This document shows, in pieces, positions 17,249-25,550 of a stretch of DNA of 49,109 bases (position 1 is its first letter; every line of letters starts with the position of its first letter). A program made the translations under genes and the position numbers. The stretch comes from an uncultured Pseudomonas sp. GTDB lineage: Bacteria; Pseudomonadota; Gammaproteobacteria; Pseudomonadales; Pseudomonadaceae. The notes under the pieces are model-generated. The model was not told where the DNA came from. It was given only the letters and a program-made list of their open reading frames with translations, and did no database searches. Location of the stretch: NCBI RefSeq assembly GCF_946885885.1, contig NZ_CAMPHN010000015.1, positions 1-49,109 of the forward strand, read 5' to 3'.

Positions 17249-18112
17249 CTAAGCGATACCCAGGTCGTGGACGCTTTCCTTGAATATCTGGAAGTCGTAC
17301 TCGGAGAAACCGACATATTCGAGCACCAGGCTTTCGATGCTCAGCCACTCGTGGTCCTCGGTCTGATTGCCCAACACCCGATGGCTTTCGCACACATGCT
17401 CGGCCATCTTCAGAATCGCCAGCAACATCTTCAAGCGGCCATCCGCGGCCTCGTCGCTGATAATCGCCAGAGCGTTGTGGTGGCTGGCGATGGCCTCGCA
17501 CAGGTGCAACGGCAGGTTCCACGACTTGGCGGTGAAATAACCGACCACCGCGTGGTTGGTGTTGAGCAGGCGGTTTTCCGTGTCCACCACGCGGCGCTCG
17601 CCATTCGCGCTGGCATAGGCCTCCTCGAGCACCGTCATGTAGCCGGGAAAACGCTTGATCATCAAGGGGATGCCACAGTTATGGAACAGGCCCAGGGTGT
17701 AGGCCTCGTCCGGCGCCTGGAAGCCGACGCGCTTGGCCAGGCTCAGGCAGGTCATGGCCACATCCTGGGCGGTATCCCAGAAGCGATTGAGGGTGACGAT
17801 GGCCTCGTCGGTCAACTCGCCACGGATCGACTGGGCATTGATCAGGTTGATCACGGTGTCGCAGCCGAGCAAGTCGACCGCCTGCTGAATCGAGGCGATA
17901 CGCTCGCTGAGGCCGAACTGCGGCGAATTGACGATCTTCAGCAAGGCGCCGGACAACCCCGGGTCCTGGCTGATCAGCTTGGCGATGCTGCGCAGATCCG
18001 GCGATGGCATGAACTGCTCCATCTGCAGATCGACCATGATTTGCGGCTGCGGCGGCACGCTGATGCCTTGCAAGGCTTTTTGGAGCTGTTCGGCGGAGAG
18101 TTCGTAAGCCAT
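17249..18112 (-). CDS. HDOD domain protein
   Basis: 287 residues, almost entirely one HDOD domain. It begins with the conserved MEQFMPSPDLRSIAKLISQD and LLKIVNSPQFGLSERIASIQ blocks and ends with EYVGFSEYDFQIFKESVHDL. HDOD proteins resemble HD phosphohydrolases without the metal site and usually act in signalling scaffolds. No second signalling domain is attached. It is cytoplasmic, and its target is unknown. It is divergent from pfpI. Confidence 0.88.
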   Translation of the reverse strand: MAYELSAEQLQKALQGISVPPQPQIMVDLQMEQFMPSPDLRSIAKLISQDPGLSGALLKIVNSPQFGLSERIASIQQAVDLLGCDTVINLINAQSIRGELTDEAIVTLNRFWDTAQDVAMTCLSLAKRVGFQAPDEAYTLGLFHNCGIPLMIKRFPGYMTVLEEAYASANGERRVVDTENRLLNTNHAVVGYFTAKSWNLPLHLCEAIASHHNALAIISDEAADGRLKMLLAILKMAEHVCESHRVLGNQTEDHEWLSIESLVLEYVGFSEYDFQIFKESVHDLGIA

Positions 18113-18187
18113 GGAGACATCGACGAGAAGGTGATGACTTTCACAGTCTACCCAGTTGTCGCGAAAACTGCGCTGGCGCTTTTACCT

Positions 18188-18213
18188 GAACTTTTATCGG
18201 CTGTCGGGTCGGA
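18188..18213 (+). promoter_or_regulatory. Candidate AlgU (sigma-22) type promoter of pfpI
   Basis: GAACTT (18188-18193), then 15 bases, then TCGGA (18209-18213). The -35 box is perfect for AlgU/RpoE-type sigma factors. The spacer is one base short and the -10 (consensus TCTGA) has one mismatch. It lies about 40 bases before the pfpI start. Confidence 0.4.
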
Positions 18214-18251
18214 CATTGAACAAGCCTTAACCCCACAGTGAGGAGGTTCGC

Positions 18252-18791
18252 ATGAGCGATTCCCTGAAAGGCAAACGCGTCGCCCTGCTGGTCACCGACG
18301 GTTTCGAACAGGCCGAGTTGACCGGGCCGAAACGGGCGCTGGAGCAGGCCGGTGCGAGGACCGAGATTCTTTCCGCCAAGCCCGGCCGGGTCACCGGCTG
18401 GCACCACACCACGCCGGGCGATAGCTTCGCCGTCGACAAGACGTTCGACAGCGCCCATATCGACGACTACGACGCCATCATGCTGCCCGGCGGGGTGGTC
18501 AATGCCGACACCATCCGCATGGACGAGATGGCCCAGGAGCTGGTCAAGGATGCCGCCCGCGCCAACAAGCCGATCGCGGTGATCTGCCATGGCGCCTGGA
18601 TTCTCGCCAGCACCGATCTGGTCAAAGGTAAAACCATCACCAGTTGGCCATCGCTACGTGACGACCTGCAGAACGCCGGCGCCAACTGGGTCGACCAGGA
18701 AGTGGTGGTCGACGGCCGGCTGATCAGCAGCCGCAAGCCGGACGATATTCCGGCGTTCAACCAGAAACTGATCGAGGCGCTGGCGGCCTGA
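18252..18791 (+). CDS. pfpI: DJ-1/PfpI family protein
   Basis: 179 residues of the PfpI / YhbO glutamine-amidotransferase-like family. The nucleophile Cys112 sits in AVICHGAW with adjacent His113, and the acidic partner is Glu22 in FEQAELTGP. Members have been described as proteases and as glyoxalase or deglycase-type stress proteins; the activity of this one is not shown. GAGGAGG 7-13 bases upstream of ATG 18252 is a very strong ribosome binding site. It stands alone, divergent from the HDOD gene, with a possible envelope-stress promoter. Confidence 0.9.
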   Translation: MSDSLKGKRVALLVTDGFEQAELTGPKRALEQAGARTEILSAKPGRVTGWHHTTPGDSFAVDKTFDSAHIDDYDAIMLPGGVVNADTIRMDEMAQELVKDAARANKPIAVICHGAWILASTDLVKGKTITSWPSLRDDLQNAGANWVDQEVVVDGRLISSRKPDDIPAFNQKLIEALAA

Positions 18792-18854
18792 TCGCACAGC
18801 GAGCGGGCGTATCGCCGCGACGATACGCCCAACCCCGCGGGCTCGGGCGCCCTT

Positions 18855-18863
18855 TGGTATACT
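18855..18863 (+). promoter_or_regulatory. Extended -10 promoter of the rlmI-type gene
   Basis: TGGTATACT is an extended -10 (TG-N-TATACT) 29 bases before the ATG at 18892. No good -35 is seen at the usual distance, which extended -10 promoters tolerate. Confidence 0.5.
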
Positions 18864-18891
18864 TCCGCTCTTTTTTCGGAGCGCCCACCCC

Positions 18892-20088
18892 ATGTCCCTG
18901 CCCAGCCTGCGCCTAAAAGCCAATGCCGATCGTCGCCTGCGCGCCGGCCACCTGTGGGTCTACAGCAATGAAATCGACGTCGCCGCCACGCCGCTGCACG
19001 GCTTTGCCGCGGGCGACCAGGCGATTCTCGAAGCGGCCGGCGGCAAACCCCTGGGCGTGGTCGCCATCAGCCCGAACAACCTGATCTGCGCGCGCGTGCT
19101 GTCGCGCGACGTCAAGCACGTGCTGGACAAATCCCTGCTGGTGCACCGCATCAACGTCGCCCTGTCGCTGCGCGAGCGCCTGTTCGAGCAGCCCTGCTAT
19201 CGCCTGGTGTACGGCGATTCCGACCTGCTGCCAGGGCTGGTGGTCGACCGCTTCTTCGACATTCTGGTCGTACAGCTGGCCTCCGCCGCCATGGAGCGGC
19301 ACAAGGACGAGGTGCTGGCCGCGCTGATCCAGGTGCTCAAGCCCCGCGGCATCCTGCTCAAGAACGACTCGGCCGCCCGCGACGCCGAAGGCCTGGAACG
19401 TTATGTCGACACCGCTTTCGGTGTGGTGCCGGAGTGGGTGGCACTCGAAGAGAATGGCGTGAAGTTCGAGGCCCCGGTGATCGAAGGCCAGAAAACCGGC
19501 TGGTTCTACGACCACCGCATGAACCGCGCGCGCCTGGCGCCTTACGTCAAGGGCAAGCGCGTACTCGACCTGTTCAGCTATATCGGCGGCTGGGGCGTGC
19601 AGGCGGCGGCCTTCGGCGCCACTGAAGTGATGTGCGTGGACGCGTCCGGCTTCGCCCTCGACGGCGTCGAGCGCAACGCCGCCCTCAATGGCCTGTCCGA
19701 ACAGGTCGCCTGCATCGAAGGCGACGTGTTCGCCGCGCTCAAGGAGCTGAAAAGCGCCGAAGAGCGCTTCGACGTGGTGATCGCCGATCCACCCGCGTTC
19801 ATCAAACGCAAAAAGGATCTGAAAAACGGCGAGGCCGCCTACCGTCGCCTCAACGAAGCGGCGATGCGCCTGCTCAACAAGGACGGCATCCTGGTCAGCG
19901 CCTCCTGCTCCATGCACCTGCCGGAGGACGACCTGCAGAACATCCTGCTGACCAGCGCTCGCCATCTGGACCGCAATATCCAACTGCTCGAACGCGGCGC
20001 CCAAGGCCCGGACCATCCGGTCCACCCGGCGATCCTGGAAACCCGCTATATCAAGAGCCTGACCTGCCGATTGCTGCCCAACAGTTAA
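18892..20088 (+). CDS. rlmI: Class I SAM-dependent rRNA methyltransferase, RlmI type
   Basis: 398 residues. RlmI makes m5C1962 in 23S rRNA. An N-terminal PUA-like domain (about 1-75, LKANADRRLRAGHLWVYSNE) is followed by the family motif YGDSDLLPGLVVDRF. The Rossmann methyltransferase domain has VLDLFSYIGGWGVQAAAFGA and the catalytic IADPPAFIKRKKDL. The C-terminal segment VSASCSMHL carries the conserved Cys. Distinguishing RlmI from other members of COG1092 is not certain from sequence alone. The TAA stop (20086-20088) forms the last three bases of the TTAA target duplication of element C. Confidence 0.87.
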   Translation: MSLPSLRLKANADRRLRAGHLWVYSNEIDVAATPLHGFAAGDQAILEAAGGKPLGVVAISPNNLICARVLSRDVKHVLDKSLLVHRINVALSLRERLFEQPCYRLVYGDSDLLPGLVVDRFFDILVVQLASAAMERHKDEVLAALIQVLKPRGILLKNDSAARDAEGLERYVDTAFGVVPEWVALEENGVKFEAPVIEGQKTGWFYDHRMNRARLAPYVKGKRVLDLFSYIGGWGVQAAAFGATEVMCVDASGFALDGVERNAALNGLSEQVACIEGDVFAALKELKSAEERFDVVIADPPAFIKRKKDLKNGEAAYRRLNEAAMRLLNKDGILVSASCSMHLPEDDLQNILLTSARHLDRNIQLLERGAQGPDHPVHPAILETRYIKSLTCRLLPNS

Positions 20089-20337
20089 CAGGCTGTTGAA
20101 AAACTACCTGCGTTGCCGATCCGGCGTTAAAAACAGGCTCGGATGCGAGCCCAGTCGGAATGCTCATTTACAGCACGTAAACTCGCGTGCGAGCCCAGTC
20201 CGCTTGATTCGCTGCGCTCACCCTACGGGCCAGCCGTTGGCTGTTACTTCGCTGCGCTAAGTTTCTCGCCTGTTTTTACGGGGCCGCCATCGGTATTGTC
20301 TCGGCTGCCTCGCCTACGTTTTTCAACGGCCTGTTAA
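20085..20337. mobile_element. Miniature inverted-repeat element C (target duplication TTAA), inverted relative to A
   Basis: Direct repeats TTAA at 20085-20088 and 20334-20337 flank a 245-base core with ends CAGGCTGTTGAAAAAC and GTTTTTCAACGGCCTG. From the AATGCTCATTTACAG block to its right end it is the reverse complement of the left two-thirds of element A. It directly follows the rlmI stop codon. Confidence 0.88.
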
Positions 20338-20359
20338 GCCGGCGCACCTCCTCAGGGCC

Positions 20360-20396
20360 TGTCGACGTTTCGCGCGAGCGCGACGGAACGTCGACA
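20360..20396. promoter_or_regulatory. Long palindrome upstream of the ABC operon, candidate activator site
   Basis: Outer arms TGTCGACGTT (20360-20369) and AACGTCGACA (20387-20396) are perfect reverse complements. Inner TCGCGC/GCGCGA also pair, with a 3-base bulge. Its centre is about 150 bases upstream of the -24 element of the sigma-54 promoter candidate, the usual distance for an enhancer-binding protein site. Confidence 0.5.
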
Positions 20397-20531
20397 CTGC
20401 ATGGACGTGTCGCTAGGTGTCCCTTTCCGCCCAGTAGTGTTACTCACTCCCACATCCGGCTGGCGGATGGACCAATCCACGCTAGGCTTTAAGCCAGCGT
20501 TTGCAGGCGACAAGGGGTTCTTATCGCCATT

Positions 20532-20546
20532 TGGCACAGATATTGC
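20532..20546 (+). promoter_or_regulatory. Sigma-54 (-24/-12) promoter of the ABC transporter operon
   Basis: TGGCACAGATATTGC matches the consensus TGGCAC-R-N4-TTGC with the correct GG to GC spacing. Transcription would start near 20558, giving a leader of about 100 bases before the ATG at 20656. Confidence 0.75.
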
Positions 20547-20655
20547 CTCGTCACCAAACGGAAGCTTCTAAAAAATACCTGACTTACCAGCGATGGCGAG
20601 TCACTGGGTGAAGGCCAAAAGCCGCACACCTGTTTATGAAATGTTGGGGAGGGGT

Positions 20656-21774
20656 ATGGCTGACCAGGCTGGGGACAAACCGTTCCTGCAATTTACCAAT
20701 GTGAAGAAGACCTACGACCACAAGAACCTGGTGGTCAAGGATTTCAACCTGGATGTGGCCAAGGGCGAGTTCATCACCCTGCTCGGCCCCTCGGGTTCCG
20801 GCAAGACCACCTGCTTGATGATGCTCGCCGGCTTCGAAGACGTCACCAGCGGCGAAATCCTGATCAATGGCCGTTCGGTCACCAGCATCGCGCCCTATCA
20901 ACGCAATATCGGCATGGTGTTCCAGCAATATGCGCTGTTCCCGCATATGACGCTGCGCGAGAACCTCGCCTACCCCCTGAAAATCCGCAAACGCCCGAAA
21001 GACGAGATCAACGCCAAGGTCGACGAGTACCTCTCGCTGGTCGAATTGCTGGATTTCGGCAACCGCTTCCCCGGCCAGCTTTCCGGCGGTCAGCGGCAAC
21101 GCGTGGCCCTGGCCCGCGCCTTGATCTTCGCGCCCGATATCGTGCTGATGGACGAACCCCTGGGCGCCCTCGACAAGAAGCTGCGCGAGCAGATGCAGTT
21201 CGAGATCAAACGCCTGCACGAGCAGCTCGGCTTCACCGTGATCTACGTGACTCACGACCAGACCGAAGCTTTGACCATGAGCGACCGCATCGCCGTGTTC
21301 AATAACGGCATCGTCCAGCAATGCGCGCCTCCCCATGTGCTCTACGAGCGCCCGGCCAACCTGTTCGTCGCCGACTTCATCGGCGAGAGCAACAAGCTCA
21401 AGGGCGTGATCGAATCGGTCGGCGACGAGACCGTCCAGGTTCGCCTGGACGACGGCGCCATGGTCAGCACGCTGAAGGCCAACTGCACGGAAGTCGGCCT
21501 GCCCACCACCGTGTCGATACGCCCGGAAAAACTCACCTTCAACGACCACCTGGGCACCGCCGGCAACCAGGTCATGGCGCGTTTCGTCACCCGCCACTAT
21601 GTCGGCGAATACATCCGCTACCACTTCGAGACCGCCGACGGTACCGAGCTGGTGGTGAAAAACATGAACGACAATTCCGCACCGCAACTCAGCGCCAAGG
21701 ATGAGGTCGCCCTGGCCTGGCTGCCGCAAGACAGCCAGGCCCTGGATCGATACGAGGTTCCGACGACGCTCTGA
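20656..21774 (+). CDS. Polyamine-type ABC transporter ATP-binding protein (PotA-like)
   Basis: 372 residues. Walker A is GPSGSGKTT (44-52); the Q-loop MVFQQYALFPHMTL, the signature LSGGQRQRVALARAL and Walker B IVLMDEPLGALD follow. A C-terminal TOBE domain runs from about residue 265 (VSIRPEKLTF). It energises uptake of a small cationic or amino-type solute through the two permeases downstream. I chose ATG 20656 because GGGGAGGGG lies just before it; the in-frame ATG at 20593 has no such site. It is the first gene of a four-gene operon behind a sigma-54 promoter candidate. As I recall, this operon is not between rlmI and ilvD in P. aeruginosa. Confidence 0.9.
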   Translation: MADQAGDKPFLQFTNVKKTYDHKNLVVKDFNLDVAKGEFITLLGPSGSGKTTCLMMLAGFEDVTSGEILINGRSVTSIAPYQRNIGMVFQQYALFPHMTLRENLAYPLKIRKRPKDEINAKVDEYLSLVELLDFGNRFPGQLSGGQRQRVALARALIFAPDIVLMDEPLGALDKKLREQMQFEIKRLHEQLGFTVIYVTHDQTEALTMSDRIAVFNNGIVQQCAPPHVLYERPANLFVADFIGESNKLKGVIESVGDETVQVRLDDGAMVSTLKANCTEVGLPTTVSIRPEKLTFNDHLGTAGNQVMARFVTRHYVGEYIRYHFETADGTELVVKNMNDNSAPQLSAKDEVALAWLPQDSQALDRYEVPTTL

Positions 21775-21954
21775 CAGCTTGTCGAAAAACACGGCGCGCG
21801 ACGGCCGGGCGGCAACGCCGGGGCGGAATCGAGCAAGGAAGTGCGACCCAGGCGGGTCCGCATCTTCCTTGACCGATTTCAATCCGGTACGGCCTAGCGC
21901 AATGGGTTTCCGGCAACCTGCCAATCCTAAAACTAGAAGCAATGGAGCACAGCA

Positions 21955-23028
21955 ATGGCTAGAACACTGACCACCCGCTTTTCCACATTCGCTTTGGCAG
22001 CGGCATTGGGTACGGCCTCCTTCGCCGCCAGCGCCGAGGACTCTCTGACGGTCGTATCCTGGGGCGGCGCTTATGGCGCGGCGCAGAAAAACCACATGAT
22101 CGATCCCTTCCAGAAAGACACCGGGGTCAAGGTGCTGTTCGAGGATTACTCCGGCGGCGTCGCCGAAATGAAAGCCCAGGTCGAATCCGGCAACGTGCAA
22201 TGGGATGTGGTCGACGTCGAGGTGATCGACCTCGAACGCGCCTGCTCCGAAGGCCTGCTGGAAACCATTGACCATGACATCCTGCCAGAGGGCGCGGACG
22301 GCACTCCAGCCGCCGAGGACTTCATTCCCGAAGCCCTGTCCAACGATTGCGCGGTCGGCAACATCGTCTGGTCGGTGGTGTTCGCTTACAACAAGGACAC
22401 CATCGGCGGCACCACCGCCTCCTCCATCGAGGACTTCTTCGACACCGCGAAAATCCCGGGCAAGCGCGCTATGCGCAAACGCCCTCAAGTCAACATGGAA
22501 TGGGCACTGCTGGCCGACGGCGTCGCCCCGAAAGATGTCTATGAAGTGCTGGCGACCCCGGAAGGCCAGGCGCGCGCCTTCGCCAAGCTGGACACGCTGA
22601 AGAAAGATACCGTCTGGTTCGACTCCTGGTCGCAAGCCCCGCAACTGCTCAACGACGGCGGCGCGGTGCTGGTGCAATCGGCCAACGGCCGCTTCTACGA
22701 CGCCATCCGCCAGGAAGGCAAACCCTTCGTTATCGTCTGGGACGGCCACGTCTATGACCTCGACGCCTGGGCCGTGCTGAAAGGCTCGCCGAAGAAAGAC
22801 CTGGCCATGAAGTTCATCGCCTACGCCACCCAGTCCAAGCCGCTGGCCGGTATGTCGGACGTGGCCTACGGCCCGACCCGCAAGTCCTCCACGCCGATGA
22901 TGGACCCAGCCGCCGCCCCGCACCTGCCGACCGCACACCTGGACAAAGGTATCCAGGCCGGCTCCGAGTTCTGGGCCGACTACGGCGAATCCCTCGGCGA
23001 GAAATTCAACGAGTGGCTGTTGAAGTAA
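21955..23028 (+). CDS. Periplasmic substrate-binding protein (PotD/YdcS-like) of the ABC transporter
   Basis: 357 residues with a signal peptide ending at about residue 27 (TFALAAALGTASFAASA). The mature protein begins EDSLTVVSWGGAYGAAQ, the usual opening of polyamine and opine-type binding proteins. WDVVDVEVIDLERACSEGLL and NIVWSVVFAYNKDTIGG are ligand-pocket regions of the family. I cannot predict the ligand; polyamines, 4-aminobutyrate-like or guanidino compounds are possible. A 180-base gap with no clear signal separates it from the ATPase gene, and a palindromic repeat separates it from the first permease. Confidence 0.9.
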   Translation: MARTLTTRFSTFALAAALGTASFAASAEDSLTVVSWGGAYGAAQKNHMIDPFQKDTGVKVLFEDYSGGVAEMKAQVESGNVQWDVVDVEVIDLERACSEGLLETIDHDILPEGADGTPAAEDFIPEALSNDCAVGNIVWSVVFAYNKDTIGGTTASSIEDFFDTAKIPGKRAMRKRPQVNMEWALLADGVAPKDVYEVLATPEGQARAFAKLDTLKKDTVWFDSWSQAPQLLNDGGAVLVQSANGRFYDAIRQEGKPFVIVWDGHVYDLDAWAVLKGSPKKDLAMKFIAYATQSKPLAGMSDVAYGPTRKSSTPMMDPAAAPHLPTAHLDKGIQAGSEFWADYGESLGEKFNEWLLK

Positions 23029-23032
23029 AAGC

Positions 23033-23205
23033 AGTCCGTAGGGTGGGTTAGGCGCAGGACGCACAACTGTGGGTACACGCAAAACCTGTTGCGCCGTAAC
23101 CCACCATTGAGGAGACCTGGTTCCGCTCGGTGGGTTACGCAGCGCACAGAAACCGCGTCGCTCGCCCAGGCCGGTGCCCAGCGCCGCTAACCCACCCTAC
23201 GGACT
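23033..23205. repeat. Palindromic intergenic element, GTAGGGTGGGTTAG family, copy 2
   Basis: Perfect 19-base terminal inverted repeats, AGTCCGTAGGGTGGGTTAG (23033-23051) and CTAACCCACCCTACGGACT (23187-23205). Internal arms GTAACCCACC and GGTGGGTTAC repeat the design of copy 1. It lies within the ABC operon between the binding-protein and permease genes, where it may uncouple their expression. Confidence 0.88.
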
Positions 23206-23240
23206 AACCCACTTTCACCCTGAACGACTGGAGAAGTCGC

Positions 23241-24473
23241 TTGTCCTCTCTGTCCACCACCGAAGCCAGCCAAGCCGCCAGCGGCCGACGTAAAAAGCGT
23301 CTGACCGCCTTTCTGTTCGTGGTGCCGCTGCTGGTTTTCATCCTGCTGACCTTCGTCGCCCCCATCGCCAGCATGCTCTGGCGCAGCGTGCATCACCCGA
23401 CGGTCGCGGAACTGATTCCCCTGACCTTGAGCGAATTGCAGCGCTGGGACGGCAAAGCCCTGCCCGACCAGCAAACCCTCGATGTCTTCGCCAAAGAGCT
23501 GCACGGCCTGGCGCAAGAGCGCCTTTCCGGCAAACTCGCCGAGGAGTTCAACCGCGCTCAGGCCGGCATGTCCAGCGTGGTCAAATCCAGCGCGCGTAAA
23601 GTTGCACGCCTGACCCCGGAGCAACTCGAGTCCCAGGGCGCACAGACCCTGCTCGATGCCCACCGCAACTGGAGCAAACCCGAAGTCTGGATGGCCATCC
23701 AGCGCGCAGGCCAACGCTACACCTACGACTACTATTTGACCGCCCTGGATCTGGAGCTGGATGCCGAGCAAGGCATTCAGGTGCGTGAAGACACGCAAAT
23801 CTACCTGCAGCTGTACAGCAAGACCCTGACCATGGCATTGGTCATCACCCTGTTCTGCGCCCTGCTCGGCTACCCGCTCGCCTACTACCTGGCCGGCCTG
23901 CCGAGCAACCGCGCCAACCTGCTGCTGGTGCTGGTGTTGCTGCCGTTCTGGACCTCGTTGCTGGTGCGCACCACCGCCTGGATCGCCCTGCTGCAAACCA
24001 ACGGGGTGATCAACTCGTTCCTGCTCGGCGTCGGCGTCATCGAGCAACCGTTCGAGATCCTCTACACCTCGTTCGCCACCGTCATCGCCATGACCCACAT
24101 CCTGCTGCCGTTCATGATCCTGCCGCTGTACAGCGTGATGCGCGGCATCGATCCGAGTTACCTGCGCGCCGCCATGTCCCTGGGCGCCCGGCCGATCCCG
24201 GCCTTCGCGCGGATCTACTTCCCGATGACCCTGCCGGGCCTGAGCGCCGGCGCGCTACTGGTGTTCATCATCTCCGTGGGCTACTACATCACCCCGGCCC
24301 TGGTCGGCGGCACCGACGGGCAGATGATCAGCAACATCATCGCTTTCCACATGCAGCGCTCGAACAACTGGGAGCTGGCCGCCGCGCTGGGCTCGCTGCT
24401 GCTCGGCCTGATTCTGCTGCTGTACTGGCTGTACGACCGCTTCGTCGGCGCCAGCAATATCAAATTGGGTTGA
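23241..24473 (+). CDS. ABC transporter permease 1 (PotB-like)
   Basis: 410 residues, long for the family because of a periplasmic insertion of about 140 residues between TM1 (LFVVPLLVFILLTFVAPIAS) and TM2 (TMALVITLFCALLGYPLAYY). The insertion is predicted helical (about residues 50-190). The cytoplasmic EAA loop is YLRAAMSLGARPIPAFARIY with the following PMTLPG. The start is TTG at 23241: GGAGAA at 23230-23235 is placed for it and there is no nearby ATG. It overlaps the next permease region by a few bases. The long loop may contact the binding protein (inference). Confidence 0.88.
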   Translation: MSSLSTTEASQAASGRRKKRLTAFLFVVPLLVFILLTFVAPIASMLWRSVHHPTVAELIPLTLSELQRWDGKALPDQQTLDVFAKELHGLAQERLSGKLAEEFNRAQAGMSSVVKSSARKVARLTPEQLESQGAQTLLDAHRNWSKPEVWMAIQRAGQRYTYDYYLTALDLELDAEQGIQVREDTQIYLQLYSKTLTMALVITLFCALLGYPLAYYLAGLPSNRANLLLVLVLLPFWTSLLVRTTAWIALLQTNGVINSFLLGVGVIEQPFEILYTSFATVIAMTHILLPFMILPLYSVMRGIDPSYLRAAMSLGARPIPAFARIYFPMTLPGLSAGALLVFIISVGYYITPALVGGTDGQMISNIIAFHMQRSNNWELAAALGSLLLGLILLLYWLYDRFVGASNIKLG

Positions 24474-24475
24474 CC

Positions 24476-25333
24476 ATGAGCAAAATCCCCGCTTATTACG
24501 GTTTCTGGCACCACTTCGGCGCCTGGTTGCTGAAAACCAGCTCCTGGTTGGTGCTGCTGTTTTTGATCATGCCGATCCTGGTGATCATCCCCTTGTCGTT
24601 CAACGTCGAGCCGTTCTTCAGCTTTACCGAAGGCATGCTCACCTTGCAGCCGGAGGCTTACTCGCTGCGTTGGTACCGGGAGATTTTCAGCGACCCGAAA
24701 TGGATTCTGGCGATTCAGAACAGCTTTCTGATCGGCGTATTCGCCACCATCCTCGCCACCGTGCTCGGCACCTGCGCCGCCGTCGGCCTGGCCCGCGACG
24801 ACATGCCGTTCCGCCGGCTGATCACCGCGCTGCTGCTGTCGCCGATGATAGTGCCGCTGATCATCACCGCCGCGGGGATGTTCTTCTTCTATTCCGACCT
24901 CGGCCTGGCCGGCAACTACCTCGGAGTGATCATCGCCCACGCCGCCCTCGGCACGCCCTTCGTGATCATCACCGTGACCGCGACCCTGACTGGCTTCGAC
25001 TACTCGCTGGCGCGCGCCGCGCTCAACCTGGGCGCCACGCCATTGCGGGTGTTCTTCGACATCATCATGCCGCTGATCCGCCCCGGGGTGATCTCCGGCG
25101 CACTGTTCGCCTTTATCACCTCGTTCGACGAGGTGGTGGTGATCCTGTTCATGGCCGGCCCGCAGCAGCGCACCATTCCCCGGCAAATGTTCTCGGGCCT
25201 GCGCGAGCAGATCAACCCGAGCATCCTGGCCATCGCCACCCTGCTGATTCTGGTGTCCATCGCCCTGCTGGTGACCATCGAGCTGCTGCGCCGCCGCGCC
25301 GAACGTTTGCGCGGCGTCGAACTGATCGAATAA
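24476..25333 (+). CDS. ABC transporter permease 2 (PotC-like)
   Basis: 285 residues with six predicted transmembrane helices, the first at about 18-40 (WLVLLFLIMPILVIIPLSF). The EAA loop is RAALNLGATPLRVFFDIIMP with LIRPG after it. It forms the permease heterodimer with the preceding gene. The upstream stop is at 24471-24473 and ATG 24476 follows by 2 bases, so translation is coupled. An alternative TTG at 24470 would add two residues. It is the last gene of the operon; a GCGCTT/AAGCGC hairpin follows at 25342-25358. Confidence 0.88.
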   Translation: MSKIPAYYGFWHHFGAWLLKTSSWLVLLFLIMPILVIIPLSFNVEPFFSFTEGMLTLQPEAYSLRWYREIFSDPKWILAIQNSFLIGVFATILATVLGTCAAVGLARDDMPFRRLITALLLSPMIVPLIITAAGMFFFYSDLGLAGNYLGVIIAHAALGTPFVIITVTATLTGFDYSLARAALNLGATPLRVFFDIIMPLIRPGVISGALFAFITSFDEVVVILFMAGPQQRTIPRQMFSGLREQINPSILAIATLLILVSIALLVTIELLRRRAERLRGVELIE

Positions 25334-25341
25334 GCGCCCTG

Positions 25342-25358
25342 CGCTTTAACTAAGCGCG
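25342..25358. terminator. Weak hairpin after the ABC operon
   Basis: GCGCTT-TAACT-AAGCGC forms a 6-base stem 8 bases after the permease stop. No T-run follows, so termination would be partial at best. Confidence 0.35.
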
Positions 25359-25370
25359 GGGACTTTAACT

Positions 25371-25550
25371 AAGGCTATGCCCCAATTGGTTGTTGCAATG
25401 ACTAACAGGCCAATGCACAGCGCCTGTAGGAGCCAGCTTGTTGTGGTTCGGCACTCCGACGATGCTTTTCGCTGTGAGCTGGATCGCTAGCAAGCTAGCT
25501 CCTACGAAGAGCTTAGGCTCCGGGCAACACAACGCGGGTACATAGCCTTA
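25371..25550. repeat. Region bounded by 10-base inverted repeats around a REP pair
   Basis: TAAGGCTATG (25371-25380) and CATAGCCTTA (25541-25550) are perfect reverse complements. Between them is a REP palindrome: TGTAGGAGCCAGCTTG near 25426 and CAAGCTAGCTCCTACGA near 25491. The motif TTAACTAAG occurs three times in and around the region. It looks like a stable intergenic secondary structure or an old insertion. Confidence 0.6.

Noticed and set aside
20584..23082. An 832-codon minus-strand frame across two ABC transporter genes
   Set aside because: It spans a non-coding gap and two clear plus-strand genes, and its sequence is low complexity (Gly, Val, His, Gln-rich).
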